Origin: Paramarasmius palmivorus
Taxonomy: Eukaryota; Basidiomycota; Agaricomycetes; Agaricales; Marasmiaceae
Length of the DNA: 51,169 nucleotides
Direction of reading: 5' to 3'
Assembly: GCA_037176845.1 (NCBI GenBank)
Contig: JAYKXP010000238.1
Span: forward strand, 1-51,169
Under the pieces are notes generated by a model, which worked only from the letters and a program-made list of their open reading frames with translations, made no database searches and was not told where the DNA came from. Positions 35,561-46,406 of this stretch are shown here, piece by piece; within the stretch, counting starts at the first letter, position 1; every line of letters begins with the position of its first letter. The position numbers and the translations under genes were made by a program.

Positions 35561-36406
35561 GGAACCCAACGTGAGATGCCGCGCTCGGCTGTCCTTTTGA
35601 CCTCCATGGTCAAACCGCAAACACCCCTGCTTCGCCGTCCCGCCTCTTTTTCTACGTCGGGTTGGATGCTCTCTCTATGCCAGACTCTCAACTATCATAG
35701 CTAAATATTCAACTCCTACTCGGTATGTATACGTCTTCTTGGCCATGAATCGCTATTGACGTTGAATATCTTTCAGAGCCTTGACTGCGCTGCCGCACCT
35801 TACAACACCCCCATCTCGAACTTCTCGCTCCAACCACAACCTTTCCACCTCGAATCGTTCCCAAGTCTTCGTGAATCTAGCGTCTCCGGCGTCATGGGCT
35901 CACAAATGCCTACACAGCCATACGTTATCCGGCTCATCTTCCCCCAAGAGACATAGAACCTAGTGTTCGGATAGCGTCAGCGCAGTCGTCGTAGTCGCTC
36001 TTTTGAAGGAAGGGGGCCACCAGGGTTTTATCTAGATTTTTAGACACGCCTTGTCTGTTACTGGACCATAACACCTACTCCAAAGGAAGTGACCTTTCCT
36101 CTCTTGGAATAGCGAGCGGCACGTCAAAAGCTTGCATTGAAAAAAGCAGTGTTTCCGTGGTTTCGTTCAGTGGGTATTCCCGGTCTGTCGTTCTTAAGGA
36201 GCATGGCATTGATTTCTACTTTTAGTGCCTCGTATTTCGGTGCAAGTCGCTTCTCGATGCATGATATCGACTAGTCGGGAATGGGTCGGAGTAACCCTCC
36301 GACGGGAACGAGTTCATGAGGTGTTATTTGATACACTTGTACAAGAAAGAATCGGCTACTATGCCGATTGTTAGTATATTACATCACCGAAATACCATGG
36401 AAGATT
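35561..36406. other. Gene-free stretch
   Basis: Only short frames are present. It contains the 3' flank of the minus-strand gene ending at 36407. Nothing else is recognised. Confidence 0.4.
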
Positions 36407-38116
36407 TTAGGGCAGTGTGGGGTCTGTGTCTGTGGCCAAGGAGGTCAGGAAGGAAACATTTTCTTATGATGGATACTTACGGAGATGTATCTGCAAACCC
36501 AATCGCTGTAGTTGTTCAACATCACCGTTCACAAGTTGATTGTCCTTTAGATTTGCTCGGTGCGGCGACATAGTCACGATCAGTAGCACACCGATACGTG
36601 GGATGTCATTGGGATTGTCAGTCGGAATCGACATTAGACGCAACTGAATCTGCTGAAATGAGATACATGTGGCACGAATAATCAATAACTTCTTACCCTT
36701 GCTTTATCATCCTTGACAGCTGGCATCTTAAGCAGCGTTTCAAAAGCAAACGAAGTAACGGCTGCCGTGGGCAGAAGATTTGGTGGGGTGTTCATGTCAC
36801 ACCGAGAGTCGATTGCACCTTTATACATGGCAGCCGCGACCTTTTTCCATGGAGAGTCGGCGGCGAACACCTTTTGATATATTTTGGAGAGCTCTTCGAT
36901 GGTTTCGTGATCTCGCTCCCTTTGAGATATGAGGATACTGTCGACAGTGCCGTGTCTAGGCTGATCCCAGCTTTTCAATAGACTTCTACTGATCTCCATC
37001 TTCACGCTCGGTGCCAGAATATAAGGAAGGCGTAGTCGCCTCGCAGCAAGAAAGTCCGAGCATATTCGATGGCTTTTGTTGGACAGTAGAAGGAGCTGCC
37101 AGGAGTGAGATCGGAATAGAGAGGTATGACCAGCCATTAGCAAGTCTGGAACTGCCAGAGGCGGCAATGGGACCACAACACAAAGGTCGTCGCCGACTCG
37201 ACGAGGAAGAACCGTCAAATCATTGGTGACGTCCAAAAGATCGTACATCGTGAGAACGGAATTGACAGTAAGGTTGTCAAAACCCAAGTATGCCGATAGA
37301 ACCTTGATGTTCGCTCCTGGCTTTCGAGTGGTATCTAGCGTCGAGTTGTCCAACAGTGTGAGCTGGGGATATAACATGAACATCTCGGTTGCAGTAATAA
37401 ACGTCATCATCATCGCTGAATAGAATAATAAGACGGTGACTGTAGATCAGATACAACATTACGCACTAGAAGTGGAGTTCAGAGTTATTTCCAGAGGGTG
37501 CGATCTTGCCGATACAATCTCCACAACATGACCTTCATCGTTTATCAGACGATGAACGTCGGCGACATATGCTCCGTTGTTGGTGGTTCTCAGCGGTTGC
37601 AAGGTCTGGAAGGCGATATGGCCGGTAGAACTGTCAGCGCGTTGAGGGACACTGACGGTCTGACGCGCGGCAGTGTTGAATCCTTTGTTGTTGAAGAATC
37701 TGACCATCTCTTTGTCGTCGTCGCGGAGCTTGGGCAAGTAAACGTGAAGAGCATTGTTCGGCGCGGAATTGGTGAAAGCTTCGATCGCCGTTGGTCCTGA
37801 GACTATAGCGCCCAAAGCCAACTGTTTCTGGCGAAAAAGTTCCTGATCTGGGCGGGATAGAAACTTGTCTAGGACGCGCCGATACTTCTCGACTTGATAA
37901 TTGACAAGGCCTTGCTTGAAGTCTGGGTGGAAGGATGACACGGTATCGATGTCGAGTGGCTTTGCCAAAATACTTGCTGTGTAGTTTGTGCTGTAGCGCG
38001 CTCGTTAGAGACGGAGCGAAGAGTAGAAGCAGTATTACGCACATGGGACCTTCGTCCTCCTTTGTATTCTGTGATGCTTCCCAGTTGGCTGGCATTCCTC
38101 GATTTCGGTTGAACAT
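36407..38116 (-). CDS. Hypothetical protein (503 aa), five exons
   Basis: Exons are 38043-38116, 37467-37990, 36697-37415, 36481-36652 and 36407-36429, with introns of 52, 51, 44 and 51 nt. All junctions close in phase, giving 1,512 nt including the stop. It starts MFNRNRGMPANWEASQ and ends HLHTDPTLP. Conserved-looking stretches are VEKYRRVLDKFLSRPDQELF, PNNALHVYLPK, LSAYLGFDNLTVNSVLTMYDL and LPRRVGDDLCVVVP. ALHVYLPK together with the middle region resembles basidiomycete proteins with a nucleotidyltransferase-like fold, but I do not see a convincing catalytic motif. No membrane segments. The frame is intact despite the decayed surroundings, so it is probably functional. Confidence 0.75.
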
Positions 38117-38770
38117 GGTTGTATCGTGTGGGGGAAGAGGTAGAAAGGGAGCGAGTTTGGGTGTACGTATTTATCCGTGTTCCTGTGCCATCGCAAATGC
38201 AAACAAACCACTTGAGGGGAGGTTGGATTGGTAGACGGATAGCGGAGAGTATTGAATGAGTGGCAAAAAAAGAAGCTGATTAGCAGACATTACGAAGTAA
38301 AAACGAGTGTACGTACAAACACGAGGCGGAAGGGAAACGAAAAAGAAATTCCTAGCCGGTTGTCTCCTGAATGGAGGTTCCAGGACGGCGGTATTTACTT
38401 CTTCATCGATGTTGATTGGATTGAACGGATGCGACAATGAAAGCACCTCCCGCGCCGAGAGAGAGAGGCAGAGAAGGAAATTCAAACAAAAAAAAAAATC
38501 ACGTAAATCGGAAGCTTCACGGAAGATACCGTCTACTTCGATGGCCAGAACGCGGAGTCTTAGTGTGTTCCGCGCTGCCAGCAGGCCCGAAAGTCCCCCA
38601 GGGGTCCATTTGCAAAGTTGGACAAATTTTCTGAAAATTCTCGGACCTTTTCACAGTATTGTAGTATACTCACTTCGATAAGATTAACATCCCCGAGGTC
38701 CGCAGAACGCTGCTGTTAAAGTTCGTGACTATGAGTGGGCACTATTTTCAAAACGTCTGAGTCAGCTGTT
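38117..38770. other. Intergenic, no recognisable gene
   Basis: It includes the upstream flank of the minus-strand gene (TATTTAT near 38168) and an A-run at 38488-38499. No coding signal. Confidence 0.4.
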
Positions 38771-39500
38771 AGCGCCCAACAACCTTGACCTCCGTGAACT
38801 CGCTATCAGCGCAAAACCTTGAAGATGCGGCGAATATTGCAACGGAATTTATATATAGTAGGCCTGACTCTCCTCTAATCTTACTGAGGTATAAATGAAG
38901 CCTTGAAACAGGTCTAGAGAACTTGCTACAGGAAGGGAAACACTTGCTCGAGGAGATTCTACACAAAGAGAGCAGAGCTCAATGTGAGTCCTCAAACAAC
39001 CACCAACATACCCAAATCTTATACTCTCCGAAGCTTCAACAACAGATTGTTTTCGACAACGCCCGGTGGATTAAACATTCTCTATGGGGCAACACCCTAT
39101 CCAGCTTCGTCAGCGCCTCACCCTCACCTTCCCCGTCATCCTCAACCAAATCTATCAACCATCTCCCCACACGAATCAAACTGAACTACGCCGAAATCGA
39201 GCCACTTTCAAATGAAAAGATTGCCATCTCACAGCAGATCGTCGAGCTTATCTCACGCACGTCAGCTCGTTTGGATGTCGACCTAAACAAAGTCAGACAA
39301 TTGCAGGGAGATACGCATCCCGTGGAGACATACAGTGCAAAAGGAGTACTGAATAAGAGTTCGCCATTGAATTTGGTTTATGCGATTCCGACGAGGAGTC
39401 TGCGGCTGTTGAGAGATCTAGGGGCTTGTCAGTGCGTCTCTGTCTTTCTTAGGGCACTGAGATGTCTGATTGATGTGCATATTCTTTCGAAATCGAATGG
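38771..39500 (+). pseudogene. ING-type (inhibitor of growth) N-terminal domain relic
   Basis: ING proteins are subunits of histone acetyltransferase or deacetylase complexes, with an N-terminal helical dimerisation domain and a C-terminal PHD finger. Here NLEDAANIATEFIY (to 38857) joins across a 54-nt intron (38858-38911) to SLENL, then HLLEEILHKESRAQ. Then LQQQIVFDNARWIKHSL and, near 39210-39300, EKIAISQQIVELISRTSARL match the family order. No in-frame Met precedes the first piece after an upstream stop. The next junction (near 38990-39035) does not close in phase: the expected G before the donor is T and the acceptor has lost CAG. No PHD finger follows. So this is a 5'-truncated, 3'-truncated relic. 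Confidence 0.6.
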
Positions 39501-39674
39501 CAAGATGAAACAGTCGCCCTACCGCCCTTTTTCAATTAAATCGCGACCAACTCAAGGCAGATATTTTGCATTATGCACCGACATTTCTACGTACATATTG
39601 CTTTGTACAAATCGTAACTCGGATGAATTGGGTGCTTCATATGCACCCAAATCGCCCAAAATATCCAGAATTTT

Positions 39675-39765
39675 AAAATACGTTTTACAATATGTTTTAC
39701 AAAACGTATTCCAAAACGTATTCCAAAACGTGTTCAAAAAGGTATTCAAAAAAGCAAGTAGAATA
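39675..39765 (+). repeat. Short tandem AAAACGTATTCC-type repeat
   Basis: About six imperfect units of roughly 12 bases (TTTTACAATATG, TTTTACAAAACG, TATTCCAAAACG and variants). It is at the left border of the minus-strand gene block and could be slippage-generated. Confidence 0.6.
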
Positions 39766-39871
39766 ACGATCAAATAAAAGAGTATTCATGAAAGTCGGTG
39801 AGGGAAAGCATAAGATAAGGGTGCTGATATGTTGAAAAGGAACCAAGAACCGAAAGCCGCACCATTGATGT

Positions 39872-42800
39872 CTATTGGCGAATCTTCTTCACTGGATAAG
39901 GGTTAGAGCTTGCCCCACCAGAGTGCTTTCTCTGACTCTGAGTAGCCTGTTTCTGAAGGCCATGCTTATCACCGGCAAGCTTCTGAGCGCCAACGAGCCG
40001 TTGTGAAGATCGAGGTTTCTGAGAGGAGCCTTGAGTACTATTGGGCAGACTGCGTTGGCTTGGTGGTGGAAGGATAGGCATTGGGTTCTCCTTCTCCCAC
40101 TTTCCAATCGACTCTACAACCCATAGCGCATCTTCCGCTAGCTCCTTCCAGCTGTGAGAGCCCCCTTGTGTGGCCTCCTGAAGGTACCACCACTGCAGGC
40201 CTACCAAAATAAGCAGAAGTCCATTTTGACCAGGGTATCGAAGCGACTCCCAGCTTCCACTTTGAACCCTGGACAGCTGCCTCTCTCCTACAGCCACTCT
40301 CCATTCAGGCATGAGAGACCTCCACCAGCTCCATAAGCCGTCGATGAACTCTGGCAGAGGTGGAAAAGGCAGAGGCGTGCCGCCCTTCCGGCCTTCTTTG
40401 GACCATTTTTTATAGATCAATGGCCGCTGAATTGCCGGGAGCCCTTGACGAACATGGTTGGCGAAGGAGTAGTGAGATTGAAGCACGACAAACTGGTGTA
40501 TAAGGTGCTGCCAGATGGCCTGCTGTACCATGCTCTCGCTTCCCGTAAGAGTTGCAAGGGCATCAGCCATCCATTCGCCTTGAATACCATCCGGAATGAG
40601 CCTCAGAGCCTCGGCGATGGGAGCTGGAAGTTTGTTACACAGCCCCATGTCATCGTCTACATCCATGTCGTCCTGGGTGGTGGTACGCCGAGCACTTGAG
40701 TGGGATATAGCATGCGCTACAGGTATGGGAGATGGGGGCGGTTCTTGCCCATTGAAACCTGCATCGACATCTGGCTTGATAAAACCATCTTGAAAAAGCG
40801 CCCCTGAATCTTGAGGGCTGAACGAAGTAAGGAATGTGTGGCTAGTAGCGCTACCGGTTGTGCAGATGCCTTCATCAACGCCAGTAGCATTGAGTTTATC
40901 GCTGCTTTCTTTACAACCGACCTCTTCCTCATTCTCTTCAGCATCTTCGTCGGCTTGTTCTCCACCTTCTTCGCTCTCTTCTTCGCTGCTATATTCAACC
41001 AGCCTGCTCCTCATCCTAAGGCTCATCTTCTTCGGCTTGGAAGGTACCTTGGTGGGCTTGGGTCGAGGCTTGGGTAGAGGGGGATTGAAAGGATCACGGC
41101 TGGGTCCACCTTCTTTTGTGGCGACATGTCCTGGAGTATGTTGGTGTAAGTCGAATGTGAGCGTTGTAAACAAATCAAACACACCTTTTTCCAAAGATTC
41201 GCTCTCTCTTGTAGCTGTAGGTGGAGGATGGAGATTGCAATTTGGTGTTGCTGGTAAGGGTGTATTCCGAGTTGCAGCAGTATGTCCTAAAGTAGACTGT
41301 TATAAGCCAAACATAGGTATGATACATGGACGAGGCATACCTTTCTCTAAGGAAGCGCCCTCTATCCCAGACGTAGGTGGAAGATCGAGACTAGAATCCA
41401 ATGTTGGTGGTGCAGTGACAGTTTGAATTTCCGGAACCGGATCCGTGTTACCGGATGGACCAGATACTAAAAACGTGCCCAAAACGTGTGATCAGCCATC
41501 ATAGAAACGTCGAGCAACGTTGATCAACAAACCTTTACTGCTCCCCCCATCATTCCTTTCTTTCTTTCCTTTGTCCTTCTTTTTCTTCTTCCCTCCTTTC
41601 TCATTTTTGTTCGACCCGTTTGCCTTTGGAGGCCTAGGCTCTGCAAGCTCGGAACCAGGACAGGACTGGAGGAACGAGAAGAAGTACTTGGTTGCCTTCC
41701 CAAGCTTCTCCCTCTCGTGTTGATTCCAGGTTCGTCCGTCTTTGTTCTCGCCGGCATGGACGCTGATAAATGGAGTTTAGAGCCCTGCGAGTAGGATCCC
41801 AGAGCAGCACTTACGACTCAACAATGAACTTCTCCCCTGGTTTGGTTGGAGGCTTTCCAATAAACACACTGACATACATGCCTGACGACCTAGAGATGTC
41901 GTTTGCCCACGCTTCGGTAAGCGGTACAATATTCTTTTGGCACCTGTTTAGAGCTAATCAGTTACAAGGCAGAGCGCAGTTGAAGTCAAACACTTACATA
42001 TCTTTCATCTCGGGCGAATCCCCAGCTGCAAGATTTGCCTTGCTCTCGGCAACCTTTGTTTGGTGAGAGTCCTCATTCTGCTTCTCTACCTGCTTACGAA
42101 CGTCCTCAGGCTCCTCAGCAAACAACTTCTTCGCAACAGCGCAACGAAGGGCAATAGCGTGAGTCTTCAGCGCCACTAGTTTCTGCGAATTGCTCAGCAA
42201 AGCCCAGTTTTCTACAAGAAAATGCACGTCCTCCAGTTCATCGGGCTTGAATTCATTCTCTACACCTTCCTCTTCCACTTCGGCTTCCTCATCGTCCAGC
42301 TCTATGTCTTCAAGAAACTGCTCCTCGAATGCCGCATCAACCTTTGCGCTGTACTCAGGAAGGCCCATGTACAGCTTATAGGCTGGGATGTGAGGAGGTA
42401 CACGCGTAGGCTTCGACAGCTTCTTCTTAAGCCATAGCTGCCACCCGCCTGCCTTTTTGCCATCACCGTTATGGTTGTAGAACCAATTGCAGGACTTCTA
42501 GAAGGTATCCGTCAGCAAAACGTTTGGCCGGCAACAGCAATAGCTCACCTTTTGGAACTGTTCCCAGGTCAGCTTTTCAAGCGCAGCCAACTTAGCCCTG
42601 TCATCAGCTTTAGCTTTAGCATCTGCAGCTTGCTGCCCCGTTGGGACGCTGGGCGTCTCCTGCTCTTCTGCGGGCGCCTCAGCTGGGCCCTGGTCCATGG
42701 GTGCATCAGCAGCATTGCTGGCCGATGGCGTGGGTGAAGAAGATGCTTGGCCTAGTACGCTAGGAGTTGGATTCGGTAGCTTCGATGAAGAGGCTTGGGG

Positions 42801-43172
42801 CGAACCAGGTGGTGGCGACGGCAACGGAAACGGTGAAGATTCTACAGAAACCTCGTCGGCCCACCTCTTCTTATAGCTGGGGAACTTCTCGAGCAGCGCG
42901 GTGAAAAACCTAGACCAAAAGGCGTCCCTGCTTCCTTTGGTCTCCTTGTAAGCCCCAAGCCAGCTTTCAAAGAACTCAAGCTCTTGGGTTGGCCAGTCCG
43001 ACCTCCGCCCACGCTTCTTGGACACTGCAGTATCAGAAGCAATGCGCTTTTCCTTTGCTTTGTGGCTTCTCCTGACTGCTACGTCACTGACTGAGCGCCG
43101 GTGAGTAGGCTTTTTAGAGAAAGGGACAGCGCTAACGGCTTTGGCTTTGCCATTATTCGCAGTTCGACCCAT
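39872..43172 (-). CDS. Large SANT-like/acidic protein next to TET/JBP gene (989 aa)
   Basis: Exons are 42549-43172, 41998-42497, 41815-41943, 41533-41762, 41341-41466, 41185-41286 and 39872-41130. The six introns (51-66 nt) all close in phase, giving 2,970 nt including the stop. The N-terminus is basic (NLS-like KKRGRRSDW). A tryptophan-spaced segment follows (WPTQELEFFESWLGAY, FWSRFFTALLEKFP), resembling a SANT/Myb-like helical domain. Then comes NWFYNHNG with GWQLWLKKKL, an acidic stretch (FLEDIELDDEEAEVEEEG), a Lys-rich stretch, a very acidic Glu run near 40960, and a C-terminus rich in Trp (LWSWWRSLMPEW). I recall such proteins as an expanded mushroom family of unknown function. The last three exons contain two similar small units ending SLEKG, pointing to exon duplication. 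It is probably nuclear and may bind DNA or chromatin. Confidence 0.8.
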
Positions 43173-43339
43173 TGAAGGAGAGAGGAAGAGGTGTGGTAGA
43201 ACGTATATAGGAAGGTGCAGATTGGTGGTGGTAGTGGTGGTTCGGCTTGAGTTTGCTCCGGAGCTACGTAGCTTGGTCTCTTGCAATTTCGGCTATATCT
43301 CTGGCCTGAATGGGGGTATTGGAAGTAGTTTTATAAAAG

Positions 43340-43435
43340 GTGAATGCTCAGACTATTGTAAACGCCAGACTACTGTAAAACGTACAAGTGCTACTGTATA
43401 ATGCTGTAACGTAAATTGCTCCAAATCCTACTACT
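43340..43435. repeat. Short TACTGTAAAACG-like direct repeats
   Basis: ACTATTGTAAACG, ACTACTGTAAAACG, CTACTGTATAATG and GCTGTAACG follow one another between the SANT-like gene and the dioxygenase stop. They may be a regulatory or end region. Confidence 0.35.
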
Positions 43436-43438
43436 TTG

Positions 43439-45573
43439 CTATATTCTACGCTTTTTAGAAGGCCTTTCATCATCCGTTTCCTGGTCAGATAGCTCAGAAA
43501 GATCACTTTCATCACCCAACACCTTTCCTTGATAATCACCACGCTCCAGTTCATACCACTTTGTGTACATCCTAACCTCCTCCTTCCACCTAGCAGCCCT
43601 CTGAGCCCCCCATATCTTCAGCTCATCTTGCCCTAGCCCCACAAGCAGCTCTTCATCCGTCTTATACCCATTGTATACCCGGCGAAACAAGCCTCCGGCA
43701 GAAAACTCTACGATAGAGTACTGCCTTTCTCCCGCCTGTATCGGTTTGTTTGAGTGGGTTATCACTGAAGATGGAAAAAGAATGCTGCAGCCAGGGGGAA
43801 ATCTGACCCTAAGACCAACATTCCAAAGAACCATGTGCCCTCCTTGGTCTGGATTGTAATCCCCAATGGCAGTAACACAACACCATCCGGGCGCCCAATT
43901 ACCAAAATCGGTATGGGGCAGGGTACACACAGCCGCGGTTTCTCGTAGGCCAGCAGAGTTGATGCATCGAGCCGCCCAATAGCCGCCGTCAGGGCTTGGA
44001 TGAGATGGAAACTTAAGCCCAGGAAGATTCTGGCTTAGCTCCTTGATCACCCTTTTGCTCTCTGCGGCAAGCCTATTGGCGTACGTCGCATAAAGACCTA
44101 CTAGGTGAGTTAGCTATCTGTTGAGGGCTAGCAGAGGCGCTACTCACGACCTGTGTGCCCAACAAGCCTTCCGAGATAGCGGCTTTGTTCTTGAGCCCAC
44201 GAATGGCTATGTTACCGGGACGAGGTTGGCCACCACCAGTGGAAACCCCATCGTTGCGAAGGCCATGGTTACCGCCAGACCTTCGATTGTCCATGTCGTC
44301 CTTATTGAAATCGGCATTCCTGTCGTAGCTTGCAAGCTCCTCCATAAGCCCTTTGTTGAGCTCATCCCAGTCCTTCGCATTGGGTGGTGGCGCACCAAGG
44401 ATGGACCAAATTCGGTCCAAGCCGTCAAGAAGAACCACAGTTACCCTGTGGAGGGATGTAAGCGACAAACAAAGCAGCAGTGAAAACGGGCGCCTACTTT
44501 CCATTCCAGTAGAGGTCTTTCAGCTTTGACGCCGGCCCCCTCTCCTTCTTCGACAGCTCCTTGGTTCCAACCCATCCCGGCCTAGACGAAGGCATGTCTA
44601 TAGCATTAAAGCCGCGAATAGAAACTGGCTCAGAGGACTGGGCTACTTTGACAACACGAGCCTCAACCTCGTTGTGAGTATCCCTATCCTGGGCAGCCTG
44701 CCTTCGCCTGGCGCGGGCAAATTCTGTTTTACGAGCCAGCCGCAACTTCCGTGCTGTCAGTTTGCCAGCACCAGGCGCCTGCGTGACGGATACCGGCGTT
44801 ATTGAAAACGGCGAAGACGACGGCACCTGTGGTGCAGGTGGCAAGAGCGGCGTAGATGGCGAGGGCGGTGAAAGCGCTTGAGAGCCAAGATGGTTTGAGA
44901 AAGGTGGGGGAAAGGCTGTGGCCACATGGCGCGTTTCTTGTGGTGAAGAACCAGGCGCACTGCGTAACATAGAGGGGCCGTCTGCAGGTTTGAGGAATGT
45001 TTCCAGCTGTTCAAGCACATGGGGAACAGCTGATCCATCCACCACCTCATAGTCTAGCTCCAGCATCTCATCCGTGAAATCGCCGAGGCTTTGGGAGCGA
45101 ATCACGCGCTCGCTGCTTTCACGCAGCGCTTCCTCGATGCTATACCCGGAAAACCGAAGGATGTGGACATCTAGAGCTCAAACACGTTAGCTAAAGCATT
45201 GAAAAGGAATCAGGTGAAAACAACGTCGAAAATAAGGCGCATGTCACTCTGCTGCCATCTCCACGGGCCGGTCTGTAGAGAGACTTTCGCGCCGGGTTGT
45301 AGCCTGAGCAGACGACACGTTCCTCGAACGATGGGCCCGAAGACTGGTGTAAACGCCTCGAGAACCTAGAAAGCCCTCGTTTGCGCTGCTGCCATCTTCA
45401 CGGGCCGGTCTGTGGAAAGACTTTCACACCGGAGTGTAGCCTGAGCAGTCGATGCGTCCTCAGAATGAGGGTCATACAGCAACGATAGCTTAAGAAATAC
45501 AAAATAATTCGAAATACATACCTTGGTTATTGAAAATTTCGGCCTGAGGAACAGACATCGGAACGGACATCAT
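43439..45573 (-). CDS. TET/JBP-type 2-oxoglutarate/Fe(II) dioxygenase
   Basis: Exons are 45522-45573, 44498-45170, about 44150-44445 and 43439 to about 44116. Junctions 1 (351-nt intron) and 2 (52 nt) close in phase; junction 3 is about 34 nt and uncertain. The product is about 565 residues. TET/JBP enzymes oxidise 5-methylcytosine or thymine in DNA. Seen here: the fungal N-terminal region with GGGQPRPGN (about 44210), then the double-stranded beta-helix core with HTD (iron ligands, 43907-43915), GGHMVLWNV, FPPGCSILFPSS, a distal His in ITHSN (43754-43756) and an Arg in GERQYSIVEF (2-oxoglutarate anchor). A bipartite-like basic stretch ends the protein (RPSKKRRI). The catalytic triad is complete, so it may be active. 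It starts 222 bp from a divergent small acidic gene. Confidence 0.85.
45251..45468 (-). repeat. Two ~80-bp direct repeats in dioxygenase intron 1
   Basis: Near-identical blocks start at 45251 and 45388 (137 bp apart). Each holds GCTGCCATCT, CACGGGCCGGTCTGT, AGACTTTC and GTAGCCTGAGCAG. The intron is 351 nt, while nearly all other introns here are 44-66 nt, so the blocks are probably an expansion or a regulatory insertion. An alternative is an unrecognised exon, but I see no in-phase splice choice. Confidence 0.6.
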
Positions 45574-45794
45574 TGTGGGGAGAGCAAGGCGCTGGCAGAA
45601 AGGAAGGTGAGAGCCTGGGAGAATTGCGAGGCCGCGTCAAGGGAACGTCAGCGACAAGCGACAACGTGACCGCTTAACTTCCACACCTCCGCCCACCTGC
45701 AGACCCCAGACACTCCTCAACTCCCATCACCGCCGACATCCGACCTTCCAGCAGCCAGCATTACTCCCTTACCTCCTACCCAGCCTCCCCCCCG
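45574..45794. promoter_or_regulatory. Shared divergent promoter region
   Basis: 221 bp between the dioxygenase start (minus) and the small acidic gene start (plus). It is rich in CACC, CCGCC and pyrimidine runs on the plus strand. No TATA box is obvious. Confidence 0.4.
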
Positions 45795-46010
45795 ATGACT
45801 AGCTGCGAATCCGACGCTGATATTTCTGACGTGAAGATGTCTGACAGCGACTCAGATGGCTGTAGCCATCGTACAACCGAAGAAGGGCATTCCGTTGGCG
45901 ATAACGACGACTCCAGTGGTGAAGGTAGCGTTCGTGGCGAGGACAGTGCTTTAGACATGTATCTCGGCGACTATGGCTCGTCAGATTCAGAGAAGTTTCT
46001 TACCGGCTAA
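45795..46010 (+). CDS. Small acidic Ser/Asp-rich protein (71 aa)
   Basis: A single frame starts MTSCESDADISDVKMSDSDS and ends SSDSEKFLTG, with no intron. It is highly acidic, with runs of Ser, Asp and Glu similar in style to the tail of the small protein at 46407-47121. No domain. It is divergent from the dioxygenase. It may be an unstructured acidic peptide or part of a longer transcript. Confidence 0.45.
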   Translation: MTSCESDADISDVKMSDSDSDGCSHRTTEEGHSVGDNDDSSGEGSVRGEDSALDMYLGDYGSSDSEKFLTG

Positions 46011-46406
46011 GGCGAGGCTAGAGTCTACCCGATGCAAGGTTCTTCGCTATTCGTATTTTAATGCATGCTCTATCCCTCTGTTACCAAGTAAAACATACCA
46101 ATAGACCTATAGACGCAACTCGTAGTTACTCCAAATTCTATGTTTAGATGAACGTTTTCGGCCTGCGATGGGGTCTGATAGGCAACCTTTGATGAGGTTA
46201 TAAGTTGAACTACACAAAAAAACCGTGTTTTTACAGGAGAAACCAAGAACATACCTTGGGTTGAACCATCGATCGTAGAAGATGAAACAAGAAACAGTGG
46301 GCGCTTAGGGGCCTACTTCTAGCGCTGAGTTCGAGAAAGTTCTCACCCCAGCATTTGTACTCACGCGTGCACCTTACCATTCACTCTGACCACGTCTTCC
46401 TCAGAT

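Noticed and set aside
38923..39777. 284-codon single frame through the ING relic and the tandem repeat
   Set aside because: Only the first part matches ING. The rest is read-through into short tandem repeats, with a broken splice site in the middle.
40836..41426. 196-codon plus-strand frame antisense to the SANT-like gene
   Set aside because: It mirrors the Glu/Ser-rich coding strand (long Ser/Leu runs) and crosses that gene's introns. It is a shadow frame.
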